A DNA stretch of 64,000 bases from Moniliophthora roreri (lineage: Eukaryota; Basidiomycota; Agaricomycetes; Agaricales; Marasmiaceae), in the NCBI GenBank assembly GCA_001466705.2, contig LATX02000211.1, positions 1,984,001 through 2,048,000 on the forward strand. The letters are read 5' to 3'. A program made the position numbers and the translations under genes. Numbering within the stretch: the first letter of the stretch is position 1; each line of letters starts with the position of its first letter. Positions 1-10,959 of the stretch are shown one piece after another. Under the pieces are notes generated by a model that saw nothing but the letters and a program-made list of their open reading frames with translations, did no database searches and had not been told where the DNA came from.

Positions 1-539
1 AACAGCCCTGAAGGCGCAAAGAACCAGCTTACGAGTGAGAGATGACATCAGGGAGGTGGAGACATACAGTTGATTGCTGAGCAAGAAGTATCGTTGACCA
101 ATGCGTCACTTCTAGGTTGATGCTCTTGGTTCATGCCAATCTGTCGAATCGGAGGGATGTGGAGGTGAACAAACGGCTTTCCTGTGTATTTCTTGTCAAC
201 CGCAGGTACTATACAAGATGACGAATTGACGCCTCCGATCTCAGAGCCTAAATGTTTTGCTAGGATACTATCACGGCCAGCTTCTTCCGAGAATGAGAAT
301 GTGCCCCAACAGGATCAATAAATACTCTAAATTGTTTTAAAAAAAGCATATTAGACACACCTTAACCCAGGTTACTCATATTCCAACAGGTACTGCTCTG
401 CGAGGGCAAAAATGGAAGTGAGTGTGATGCTGGTTATCGATGGAGACGACACCCTGAGCGCTAGCTCTAAGCTGGTAGCCACGAGAGGTATCACGAGACT
501 GTAAACGCTTCGACCTATTCCCCCATCTTATGTCAAGAT
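1..539. other. Intergenic, nothing recognised
   Basis: No open frame with recognisable protein similarity and no repeat shared with the rest of the window was seen on either strand. The kinase-like pseudogene begins at its right edge. Confidence 0.5.
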
Positions 540-1494
540 ATGGGTGGGTACTACGTTCCTCTGTTCTGTTTTATGATTTACTTTCCTCTACGTAGCAAAC
601 ACATGCCCTACGGACGCCAACAATTACGAATCATTGCGACAACAGCGCCGCAATGAGATGTCCGCCATCACTTGGAATACTGATTTTCGACTCGGGTGGT
701 GGAAGCAGGACAACAGTCCTGTCATCACTAAATCGGCTCATACCGAACCTTGATACGGCAACCCACCTTCTTACGTATCGATTCTCAATTCTGCACCGGG
801 AACTCTTGCTGGTGCTCTGCTCACCCTTTCCCGCGACATACCTTCCGCTTTCTACTATCCGAATGTGGAGATGAATGGAGATGTTATCAGAATCCTAGGC
901 TTAGAAGAGGTCAAACTTTTGCCCGATTGGGAGGCCATGGGCTCTGTGCGGGATGATCTTCTCCTTGGTCCATCATTGCGGTCAACGATACCATGCATTT
1001 CGTCCAGACATGTCGCTCACAGCATGAGAACCTCCACCTATTCAAATCCCGTGGCCGCCTGCACGTAGTTCAGCTCCTTGATAGGACTGAAGACGGACGG
1101 CTCGTCTTTGAGAAGTACCCCCGGATCTCATTGGAGGCGTTTACAGCTTTCGACGTCATGGAGGCGCTTCACAGTCGTGGATTCGTGCATCGCGATGTCG
1201 TTGCACGCAACTTCCTTCAAGTTGTCACTGGAGATGGTACGCTTGTCGCTTGTGACCTGGAGACAGACCATGCCTCTGTGACGTGCAAGGCGCCCGAACT
1301 TTCCGTGGAGAATCCCCCCTACACAGTTGAATCGGACGTATACGGCATTAGAACCCTCCTGTCTTTCACCGTTCTACGACATCTTCTCTCCTCCAGCCAT
1401 TCGAGGCTATCTTTCGGCATGCTTGAATCCTGACGTGAAGCAACCTCCAACGTTGTACGAGCTCAGGCATGTGGTGGAGAACATCGAGTGTTGA
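540..1494 (+). pseudogene. Broken kinase-like gene, paralogue of 8548-9580
   Basis: This stretch aligns along its length with the intact kinase-like gene at 8548-9580, including the first mini-intron (ATGG then GTGGGT at 544, acceptor at 591-595). It carries an in-frame TGA where the intact copy has TGG (near 750), a 6-bp insertion after the start of the second exon, and later frame changes, for example around 980-1000, that split the reading frame. The stretch HRDVVARN, corresponding to the catalytic loop, is still readable near 1187-1210, and so is APEL near 1290. The copy should not yield a full protein. Alternative: a gene with extra introns, but the TGA and frame losses relative to its twin argue against it. 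Confidence 0.75.
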
Positions 1495-2684
1495 TATCAA
1501 GGAGTCTGCTGTTCCATCATAATTGTTGTGCCTCTGGTAATCCGGCCTCTGGCCTTGGATCCTGAGCTTCCATCACATTCCACCCACTCCGTTCCAAATT
1601 GTCCTGTAGTGGTACAAGGGACCTCAAGGTTGGGCTCGCCTGATGCTTTCCCTACATCTTACAGTCCTTCTTTCTTGCCTCATCAACTGGCGACGCCTGT
1701 ATCCGCCTGTATCCCGTTCCAAGTGGGTATGTACCTGTGAAGGTTCCAGGCCTATTGCAGTCAATCCCTACTCGATCTACTTTTGTCACAATATCTTCCA
1801 GGAGCACTTGCAAAACGTCGAAAAACTGCCCTAGGCGAGAGCTCCGACCGCAATATTTGGATGCCTACCTTCTCGACCCCTGCGAACGCCACGAAACCTA
1901 TACCAAGTCTCAGGAGATGTAGAGATCATCGACGCTCTGCGTATGTCGTACTTACTAAGGCGTTTCGATTGCACGTACGTGATGTGATGGTGTATCACTC
2001 CTGTCAAGTATGTCACGACCTTCTGGAGGTTCCGTATACAGCAACCGCAAGCAACGCTCGTGACTGGAATCGTGAGTTCTACCCAGGTCGGAGCTGGTGC
2101 GCAGCGAATACGGCCGGTGGAGTAATCGTTACTTGGCCAAAGAGGATATGCCGCGATTCATGGGAGTAGATGAATTTCAAAGCACCTGCAGGAGGGTGGA
2201 GAGATATTAATAACGTATTGGCAGATCGTATGTATATTTGGAGTACTAGGATGAAATGATGAAGACTGGTCAAGCGCACGCTTACACTTTCCAAAAGCCC
2301 AACTGACTTTTTTACAACGTTGGAAGCATGTGTACAGATATGCAACAACGTTGTTTATACCGTTAATAGCACAAGTAGTATGCGGTGATTCAACGTTGAA
2401 TGTCTTCCATATCAGACGCCATTATACAGGGGTTGAATCCCACGGACGGGGCAGAAGATCACGCCGAACTCTCCCCATCAGGGAAAGAACATTCGAGTTT
2501 GATGTAAAGAGTGTGATATTAAGGAATGATAGACAGCAAAAAAAACACCACTGTAGGCAGACTACGGTGTCCGCATAAAAAAGAGCACTTGCATAATCCG
2601 TTCCGCGAGAGAGGAGAAACAAGATGTAAGAGGTAATGGGTCCGAGCAAAATACCACATGCGTGTTGTAATAATAGACATCATT
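1495..2684. other. Intergenic, no supported gene
   Basis: Several short open stretches exist on both strands (for example around 1783-2169 plus) but none shows a recognisable motif, splice pattern or paralogue. The right part is the 3' flank of the GPI-protein gene. Confidence 0.4.
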
Positions 2685-3477
2685 TTATGCAGCAAGAAGT
2701 CCGATGAAAACACCCACGGCAGCAACGCCAAGGGTGAGAGGTGTCTGGAGGCCTGAGGCAGCGTTGGAGCCGGAGCCGCCAGTGGTGTTTGCACTTTCAG
2801 CGGTGCCAGTTCCAGACCCGGTTGGTCCAGCAGCACCTCCAGCAGAAGATGAAGGATATGCAGATCCAAGAGGCTTAATTTCGAACTCTTCAGATTCGGA
2901 GTAGACCTGTGGGTAATAAAAAATTGATTAATAATTCGTTGACGACAACGGCAATATTACGACGCACGTCAGATTGGTTAAGAGTGTTAGCAAACTGAAT
3001 CTTGTAACCAGTAGCTGCGGGCATAGTCATTTGTTGTTGGGTGACGAGCTTGGAACAGTCGGCATTGTTCTGGATGGCGATACTAGAAGTTTCGACGTTC
3101 AGGAAAATTTCCTCAGAAGATAGAAAGAAATTCGTACATTGCCATGGGTCCCGAAAGGATGGTCGGGTTGGTGTTTGTCATACTGCAACAAGTCCAGGTT
3201 TTTTCAGTTCAAGTCCTTGAACCAACGACTGGAAAAACACTCACACAACAGTATATTGTTGGATAGAGCTGCTCTTGCAGTCCCATTCCAGGACGTTATC
3301 GGATTTGGCGACTAGTAAATTCTCATTAGCACGTCTAACCAGCCGAAATGTTGAGTTAAAGAACTCACCCCACCAGTTGTCAGCTCCTGGCCTCAGGATC
3401 TTGGGGCCACCCCCGGCAGCAGATGCAACGGTGAAGAGAGCTGAGAAGGCAATAGCAGCGGACGCAAAGTGGACCAT
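2685..3477 (-). CDS. GPI-anchored Kre9/Knh1-like cell-surface protein
   Basis: A secreted, Ser/Gly/Thr-rich GPI protein of the Kre9/Knh1-like N-terminal family common in agaricomycetes. The start at 3475-3477 opens a clear signal peptide (MVHFASAAIAFSALFTVASA). Spliced exons then read ILRPGADNWW, VAKSDNVLEWDC, SIQQYTVV, NPTILSGPMA and IAIQNNADCSKLV, ending VYSESEEFEIKPLG, which is the typical order for this family. The tail is rich in S, G, A and T and finishes with a hydrophobic C-terminus (GVAAVGVFIGLLAA), the pattern of a GPI attachment signal. About four introns of 50-70 nt are visible; the first starts GTGAGT next to 3370. The role is presumably in the cell wall or at the membrane; the exact function in basidiomycetes is not established. 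The family call is confident; exact exon edges in the middle are less so. Confidence 0.8.
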
Positions 3478-3946
3478 GGCGCTAGTCGAACGTCGAAGAG
3501 AAGAAAAGGAGAGAAGGGGAGATGTGTTTTTTTCTGGAAGAAATGAGCTGACGACGGGCCCTACCGAGCAACGGTGACATGAAGCCGGCGATTGCCGAAC
3601 CCGTGTTTCGGCCATCTTGTTCCGTGTCATTAGACCATCGGACAGGGTTTGACTCCCAAGCTCGATTCGTTGCAGGTAGTAGGAGACTGAAGCTCGAGGA
3701 TATATGATATGCTCAATTTTGGTACTTTGACGCTGGATTGCAAGTATGGAATCGAGATCTCTATCAAATTCCTACAATGGAAGCTGCAGGGCAGGACAAA
3801 GTAGGAACGAAGCGCCGAAACATTTGGCTGTTCACTCATCGACGTTGTTCTGGAATAAATACATCATGTATGAAAACCATCGCAACGGTTGTTTCACGAA
3901 AAGAAAGTTATGCTACTGCAAAGTCCGAGTGCTCTGCCCTCTGTAC
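3478..3946. other. Short intergenic between two minus-strand genes
   Basis: It holds the promoter side of the GPI-protein gene and the 3' end of the chitinase-like gene. A tRNA-like string near 3637-3680 does not fold into a convincing tRNA. Confidence 0.4.
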
Positions 3947-5607
3947 CTAATTCTTGTCTTTGAACCCAGCCGCCTTACGAATCGAGTCCAAAAGGATATC
4001 GTTGTAATCGCCAGCAGCTTGCCAGATCGAGAATCCAGCCAAACCAGAGTTCTTGATGACTAGAGGTAGAGATCATGGATTCAGAAGACAGTCATGATAA
4101 GGACGAACTCGAAAAACATACAATGCCCCTTGTGGTCAAATGTATTCGCGTCGTCGAAAGAAACCATGACCTGCTTGTCGGGGTTGTAGACGTAAGCCTA
4201 AGAGGTCAAGTAAGTTCCAAGGAATCACAGGTATACAGTAAGCGAGAAAAAAAAAAAAAGCGCACCGTCTTACTGCAAGAATCGAAGCGGTAAGGAAGCT
4301 TGGGCGAACCGTCCTTGTTGAGATAACCCTCCTCGACCAATCCCGTGAAAGTGAAGGTTCCTACAAAGACCCGATGAATCATCACAAGAGGCATCGTCGG
4401 AAAAAAAACTCACCTCCAGCAGGATTCTGGGTACCGCACTGGTCAACTCCAGCAGGATCATCCCACCTATCACCCTGAGGACGGTTATTCTTGTCGAAAG
4501 GAGGGTACTTGGTCAATTTCTGGTCCGAGTTCTTCTGGAACGCATCCTCTTTCTTGACGATGTATCCATGACCATAGGCAGGAACAGCCAACACGATCTT
4601 ATTACGAGGAATACCAGCCGAAGCCCACTTGTCGACTGACCAGACGGCTGATCCTTGTTGGTTAGCGGGAGCAGCGCAAGTATCGTTCAACGGTGCGTTG
4701 GGTCCCACAGCGGAACTCCATGGTCCCCAGACGTCGTAGGCCATGATAGCGATGTAATCCAAGACGTCGGCGAACCCAGCAACATTGGAAGAGGGATTTC
4801 CAGAAGCGTCGTTCCATACAGCAAGACTGCCACTGGCACTCAATTGGAGTTTGGCCCCAACGGGGTTTGCGCGGAGTTCTTTTAGGAACGCGAGGAAGTT
4901 GGCGGTATCGTCGGGTGAGATTGTGTTGCAACCAATTCTACAATGAGGCGTTATGAATAGAATGACGTGTCAAGCGGGGCGTACTTACCCCTGGCGGTTA
5001 GGATACGACCAGCTAGGCAGAAGACGGTCAGTCGTGACGAAAATCCAACCAGTACGCACGGCTCACCCAAATTCCAACCCATCAAGGTCATACTTTTTCG
5101 CAAAGGCAACAACAGTATTGACGAACGCAGTGCGGTTCTGGGAGGCTACTGCGGTCGAGAAAAATTGAGATCCAGTCCAACCACCAATACCGACTTGTGC
5201 TTTCACGTTCTAAATCATTTTCGTTATTAATATTTGTGATCCGTGGAACAATACCCGCCGTACGTTTTCATGAGCAGCCTTGACGAACGGAGCAAGCCCA
5301 GAAGGTTCGGATCCCTCCAATGTGAGTTGGTTGTCGGAGGTCGTCTTACTAAAAGAAAGAAGCACAAATGAAGTCAGTCAACCGGGGGGCGATAAAGAAG
5401 TTCGAACTCGGACACATACGCAAAGGCATAGGTCAAATGGGTATACTTTGACCAGCTGAGCTTTGAAGGCGGGAAATCATCAGACCTCCAGCCAGGGTAA
5501 TGAGCACTGGCGACAGTGGCACCCGCTTTGCACTGTGCAGATAGTACGGGGATGATGGATGAGAGAGTGGAGATGAGTAAAAGCGTGGTTGGACGAAGAC
5601 CAAACAT
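3947..5607 (-). CDS. GH18 chitinase-like protein with degenerate catalytic motif (probable chi-lectin)
   Basis: A secreted glycoside hydrolase family 18 (class V chitinase-type) protein in at least seven exons. The start at 5605-5607 opens a signal peptide (MFGLRPTTLLLISTLSSIIP...LSA) followed by KAGATVASAHYPGWRSDDFP and KYTHLTYAFA, the first strands of the GH18 barrel. The segment VLDYIAIMAYDVWGPWS contains the conserved MAYD strand, and the end reads AGFSIWQAAGDYNDILLDSI. The family motif DGLDFDWE should lie at about 5060-5090. Spliced here it reads LDGLEFGWSYPNRQG: the third acidic residue is Gly and the catalytic Glu is Ser. The splice (GTGAGC...TGCCTAG) has good consensus and the flanking residues match the family, so loss of the proton donor looks real. 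Binding of chitin or another glycan without hydrolysis is therefore the likeliest role (inference). No frameshift is seen. Confidence 0.85.
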
Positions 5608-5669
5608 ATTGGGCTGGGTGAGAAGGGAAAGGGAAGGGCGGGTTTGAGAGATTTACTTACTTGACAGCG

Positions 5670-5677
5670 ATTTTATA
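5670..5677 (-). promoter_or_regulatory. TATA box of the GH18 gene
   Basis: TATAAAAT on the minus strand, about 65 bp upstream of the start codon of the chitinase-like gene, in the expected position for a core promoter. Confidence 0.5.
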
Positions 5678-7900
5678 CGGTGGAAATGCGCGTGGGCCAA
5701 GTTCAAGTTGCAGGCAGTGCCAAAGCGTTCCGCCTTGTCTTGGACCCGCAGATAAGTTTTGATCGGATTCGTTCAAGGCGAAAGGTTTCCCCAAGTTACG
5801 TTTCATTTTTTTTTTTGAGCCTGAAAAGGTGCTTCGCCGGTTGACGGTATGTGAAATGACCGGGCTGTATGTTCAAAGTAGTCCAGTTCGTCGAGTTTAC
5901 TCTGAGATACTTGGATGGGAGACTTGACTATTCAACGTTGAATGCTGAAATACATTTCGTCGTCATCAATAATAAATACCAATACCGCCTTGGCGCCTAT
6001 ACTTCGTTGGCAATTCAAATTGTGTACCACAGCCGCGTTGACAGTTCTTGAGGAAGGAAGTGTTAGGAACATAGCAACAGTCACATGACCGCAATGGAGC
6101 GGAAAGATTCGCTTAGATCCACCAGTGGGCCGGATGAGAATGTTGAACGTCCAAGTCGACGAGAGAAGAAAGGAATTTCAGTCACAGTGCTAGCCAGCCT
6201 ATCCTGAATATCGGGTGCTGCGTCTGAAGTCCGATGGTCACTGGTCAGTAAGTTGAACCCTCCATCCGAAACAAGGTGGTCGGAGAATACACCTCAGGAG
6301 GACCCCCGATTATTAGGTCTGCTTCAATGATGGATCCAGGCAACCCAAAATCTGGGCTGTTTATTGCCGAACCGATTTCCGTCGAAACCCTTTTTGTGTT
6401 TATGCCGAACTGGGTTCCGGCCTCAGCAAACGCCCCAATTTTCGCCTGCGGCGCTAGAAACACTTGAAAACAATCTCTGGAGTCTTATGTATTTTGGGGT
6501 TTTCTGGAGCAGGTGTGACGTTTTTGAATGCAAAGGAGAGATTAGCGAAACGCACTGACCAACGACGTGTAGCGCTGCCGTGGGACACGAAAGACCGGAA
6601 AGGTCCTCAGCCTGCCAAACCTGCCCTCCGGGCTCCCGCCCATACCCAGGTTCCGACTGGTTTATGCCGAGCCCGCACTAGTTTTAATAATCAGGGGTCC
6701 TACCTCTTCGAATTTGAAAAAGATGGTTTGTGGGCTTGGCCAGACTTAGGACCCCCAACAATTGGAGGGGGTGATAGATCCCGGTTCGGCCGGAATCTCG
6801 AGGAAAATCCTGGGTAGGACATATCCAGGTTTCGGCCAAAACCCCCGCCGTAGGCGGAAGCCCTGAGAGGCCTAAACTGGTATGGTTGGTTGAGGCGGGT
6901 AACTGGCGGGTGCTGGCGGGTGTGATCAGAGGGCGTTGGCACGGTGAGCAGGATGTAGATACACTATGTTTTTTCGGTATCATCGGTATACACAATGGCA
7001 AAGAGATAATTCCTAACCTTCGTACGCTCCCCAGTAGTTCTTTGTCATTCTCATCGTCTTGAGCCTCTATCCATGGCAGAGGCCTCACAAACAAGCCTTC
7101 CTTTCTCTGACTAAAGCCTCTGTTAATGCGTCGAAAACAGCCATAATTATGGAGTCTGGAGAGGAGCTACAAGTTCTGAAAGACTTGAGCTCAAGTTGCC
7201 TTCGGAGGCTTTATTCCAACCTACTTATTGCCAGGGGTCCTGCTTGGCCACTGGAAATCAGTATAGCCTTCGATTCAATCAGCAGGATTCAGGATGAGAC
7301 TCATCGGGATGGCCGCCGGGTCGGAACGAATGAAAGAAGCCACACAACTGAATACAGGCCAGGTTCCTTGTACCTGAAGTCAAGATTCACCATATGCATT
7401 ACATAAATCCCAACTCTGGACGGCGGACATGTATCTGTGCTGACTTTGTGTGTGCTCTTTGCCAATGCCTCGTCCTGGAGTGAGCGTGCACGAAGAAATC
7501 AGTAACCATTTTCCCCCTTACTATGGACATTCAATCGCACACGAGAATCTGGAAATATAGCCTGGAAAAGTAAGAGATAGCTCAAAGAACATACATGACA
7601 CGCACTCGCCACATACGGGCTTCCTGTATGGTAGCGACGGTCATGGTAATGGAGAAATACCGTGACATAGATGAAGCACAAAAAAATTCTTGTTGCTCGC
7701 CGAGAGTCACGGCTGTCACCTCCATACAGAAGGGAGCAGTGTATGTCCGAATTTGACAAAGAGAGAAAGGAACCGCCGTATGTCATCGTTTTCCTTGATT
7801 CTTGAGCTTGGGGAACTTGAACGGAACGTATGCATCAAAATCAACTACCCATACAAGTTAGTACGGCAATCAACTCTTCACTCTCGAAGGATCAACCTAC
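5678..7900. other. Long intergenic region, possible old repeat
   Basis: No gene could be supported. At 6600-6920 the sequence is GC-rich with runs of G and C and short near-repeats (for example GCGGGT repeated near 6894-6920), which may be part of a decayed repeat, but no second copy occurs in the window. The rest holds only short random-looking frames. Confidence 0.35.
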
Positions 7901-7924
7901 CTACATACCCCTGATTACCTGCTC

Positions 7925-8185
7925 GCAGCTCACAATCCACATTCCGATCAGCGGGAAGTAGCCTGAACGCCTCCGACGCCCCCATTATCCAAATCTGACG
8001 TACGCGTTTACTCATAGCCAATGAAATCTCTATAAGGCCCTCAAATCCTAGAAGTCCCTGACACGCTTCTTCCATATCCGTAATCTACCACCAGCCAAAC
8101 GCCCAGTCTCCACTCACATAACACACAAAAACACAACACTCACCCACTTCGGCAGAGTCAACTGCCACTGCAATCACGATTCATG
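7925..8185 (-). pseudogene. Stray 3'-exon fragment of an Icp55-type aminopeptidase gene
   Basis: On the minus strand, a coding scrap (VAVDSAEV), a GTGAGT...TAG intron of about 60 nt and a last-exon scrap (ITDMEEACQGLLGFEG) match, in the same order and with a similar intron, the end of the Icp55-type gene at 10960-11130 (SVAAPKE, intron, IADVEGACQGLLGLEAG). The catalytic part is absent, and the reading continues past the equivalent stop into unrelated sequence. This is a truncated duplicate, not a gene. Confidence 0.6.
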
Positions 8186-8547
8186 AGCTCGAGTCAGTAC
8201 GGTGTTTGAGTATCTTCAAAGATTGACCTACCCACGAGTGCGGTCTGAACACGCTTCTATGGAGTATCAACGCACCGGATCTCGTATCATTATTATTTGC
8301 AGGCGTTTTAGTTGGGATGCGCCGTCGCTACAGAGTTTTTGAAAGACCTACAGTGCTGATTAGTTGGAGGGACCAATTTGGTGTAACCTTACTTCTCTTG
8401 GAGCGGGTCCACATCGACGGAATAGCGGTACCAGTCGATGATAGTGGAGGCGCCTCGTAAATAAACTCGGACATCACTGTTCCCACGCCCGCCCTTTTTC
8501 AAACCTACCATCTTAACGGCGCATAGCCTGAATCTTTCTTACTCAAC

Positions 8548-9580
8548 ATGCGTGCGTACCACTACATTTGTCTGTTCTGTGTTGTGACTCACTGGCTTCT
8601 ACGCAGCAAACGCACGCTCCTCGGACACCAGTAACTATGAGTCACTGCGACAACAGCGTCGTGACCAGATGAGCGCCATCGTTTGGAATACCGATTTTCG
8701 ATGGTGGAAGCAGACCAGCGGTCCTGTCATCACTGAACCAGCCCATACCGAATTCTGGTACGGCAATCCACCTTTCTACGTATCGATTCTCAATCCTGCA
8801 CCGGGGACTCTGGCTGGTGATCTGCTCACCCTTTCCCGCGATATACCTTCCGCTTTCTACGATCAGAACGTGGAGATAAACGGAGATGTTGTCAAAATCC
8901 TTGGCTCAGAGGAGGTCAAACCTTTGCCCGATTGGGAGGCCATGGATTCTGTGCGGGATGATATTCTCCCTGGTCCAGAATTGACACAGTTACCAATCGT
9001 TACGGTCGACGATACCTTGCATTTCGTCAAAACATGTCGCTCCAAGTATGAGATCCTCAACCTACTCAAATGCCGTGGCTGCCCGCACGTAGTTCAGCTC
9101 CTTGGCAGGACCGAAGACGGACAGCTTGTCTTTGAGAAGCACCCCTCGGATCTCATGAAGGTCATGGCGCTCACAGCTGTCGACGTTAAACGCCGATTAC
9201 TGCAGGTCATCGACGTCATGGAGGCGCTTCACACTCGTGGAATTGTGCATCGCGATGTCGTTGCACGCAATTTTCTCATCACTGCAGATGACACGCTTGT
9301 CGCCTGTGACTTGGAGACCGATTTTGCCTCTGCAACATGCAAGGCGCCTGAACTCTTCGTGGATAATCCCACCTACACATTTGAATCGGACGTGTACGGC
9401 ATCGGAACCCTCCTGTGGACGTTATGCTACTTCAACTATCCTCGCCTTTTGTCATTCTACGACACGTTCCCTCCTCCACCGCCATTTGAGGCAGTCTTTT
9501 TCGCATGCTTGGATCCTGACGTGAAGCGCCGTCCGACATTGCGCGAGCTCAGGGTTATGGCGGAGGATATCCAGTGTTGA
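8548..9580 (+). CDS. Protein kinase-like (possible pseudokinase), lineage-specific
   Basis: Two exons: ATGC (8548-8551), intron 8552-8606, then an exon open to the stop at 9578-9580, giving about 323 residues (MPNARSSDTSNYE...). The C-terminal half carries kinase landmarks: HRDVVARN (catalytic loop with D and N), CKAPEL (APE), SDVYGIGTLLW (DVYxxG) and RRPTLREL. The DFG position reads CDLET, so the magnesium-binding Gly is Glu, and no glycine-rich loop is visible in the N-terminal half. This is typical of agaricomycete expanded kinase-like families. It may be a weak or dead kinase; substrate unknown. An earlier reading from the ATG at 8669 would lose 20 residues; the upstream start is preferred because the mini-intron is conserved in the broken twin at 540. 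Confidence 0.7.
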
Positions 9581-10174
9581 TATCGAAACGAGTACCCCAT
9601 CTATTCTCTTTTGGGGCACGTTAAATGTAACCTGGTATGATGTCCTGAGTATCGTCAACAATTGTATCGATGTTAACATATAGCCTAAACAGCAGCTATC
9701 TTTTTGCTAGTAACATGACTTGGCCAGTGCGACAATCAAAGATGAACTTGTCTTGCACTGAGGTGTAGATACGTTGGGAATGGATTCACTACTAGTGGGA
9801 CCACATCATATGACCACCTGTCTCAGGGCCCCAAGGTCACACGGGAGGTGATTTAGCGCAGGATATGACACGGGAGTGCCCCAAAAACTGTTCGAAACTG
9901 ATAGGTGAATTACCCGCCTTCTCGCACTGGTATTCCTAACGTTAGTTGGTGTTTGAGCGAGTAATGCCATTGGCTTTTGGGTAAGGTTTCCGTCATAAGT
10001 TCCCGTAGACTGGAGGATGACTCGCTCGCCGCAGCCTAGTGGGAAAGCAACAGGTTCTTGTGGAACAGCAGCCAACAGGATTTTTAGATCTTTAGATCTA
10101 TCCAAGTTGCATATATCATACCGTCGCAGCTGTACTTCATTCCCCCCAGCACCTACTAGTTACCTTGCTTCACC
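9581..10174. other. Intergenic, nothing recognised
   Basis: Contains the 3' flank of the kinase-like gene and the promoter of the next gene. An open stretch on the minus strand (9806-10105) lacks recognisable motifs and a plausible splice context and is treated as chance. Confidence 0.4.
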
Positions 10175-10809
10175 ATGAGCGCTGCCCTCTACAACACCCT
10201 TCCTACTTTGGCCGATGCTGACGAGAAATTTCTCCAGCGTGAAGCCATTTTCTCTCAGCTCGCTCCATTATTTGCTCAGTACAACAACCTGTTTGGCCTA
10301 TGCCTTGTCCATGCTCATTGCGAGCTGAAGGACGACGAGATCATGATCTCAACGGGGGATGTTTCCGAGCCCACACAGGGGGTAACTGGGCACCCCGAAC
10401 GTTGGCTGGCATCCGGGGTACCATACGAATTCTCATCCACCCCAACAGCGATCCCTCCACCTGACCTTGTCGCTGCTTTTCATGCTGTTGTTGGTACCTA
10501 TGCCGACATTCTTGGTCTCTTCTATGCCGGTAATTTGACTCCTGGCCAAATAATGCTTGAGCACACAGAGGGCAGGAAGAATATTACCGAGATCGTGGAT
10601 AATGCAGGTGGCAATATCCAGACTGCCTGGATGCCGGGGACTAAGAACCCTTTGATGATGGCCTGTGTGATTGTCTGCGACTCGCTGACAACTCGTTCCG
10701 GAGGCTATCATAAGAATACCAAATCACACCTTAAACAGTATGTGACACTTCAAATCTCACCTCTAGTTCTGCATTTTTTAATATAACGCTGTGTTTTTTT
10801 TGCAGGTAA
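10175..10809 (+). CDS. Small agaricomycete-restricted protein of unknown function
   Basis: Exon 1 runs 10175-10737, a GTATGT...TTGCAG intron spans 10738-10805, and the second exon supplies only the end of a Gln codon and the TAA (10807-10809), giving about 188 residues. The sequence (LPTLADADEKFLQREAIF, YNNLFGLCLVHAHCEL, GHPERWLASGVPYEF, YADILGLFYAGN) resembles from memory an unnamed protein family frequent in agaricomycetes, with conserved ...GLCLVHxHC... and PERW...YEF blocks. No signal peptide, membrane segment or catalytic motif is recognised. Function unknown. The final intron splitting the stop codon is odd but has good consensus; reading through would add about 16 unconserved residues. 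Confidence 0.65.
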
Positions 10810-10959
10810 TTGATCTAACCGTTTGTGAATGGCTTCTGCCAGTGGACAGTTGTAGTTATAGTACTTGTTCCCTTCATTCCAAGTTCAGTTCTACTTTGTA
10901 TGTCATGGTGTTTATTATGTACCTACTAAGAATATAAATGATCTACGAATAATTGGTCT

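Noticed and set aside
3615..3690. tRNA-like string (GTCCGATGGTCTAATG on the minus strand)
   Set aside because: No matching acceptor, anticodon and T arms could be folded.
9806..10105. 99-residue minus-strand open frame as a gene
   Set aside because: No recognisable feature and no conserved partner.
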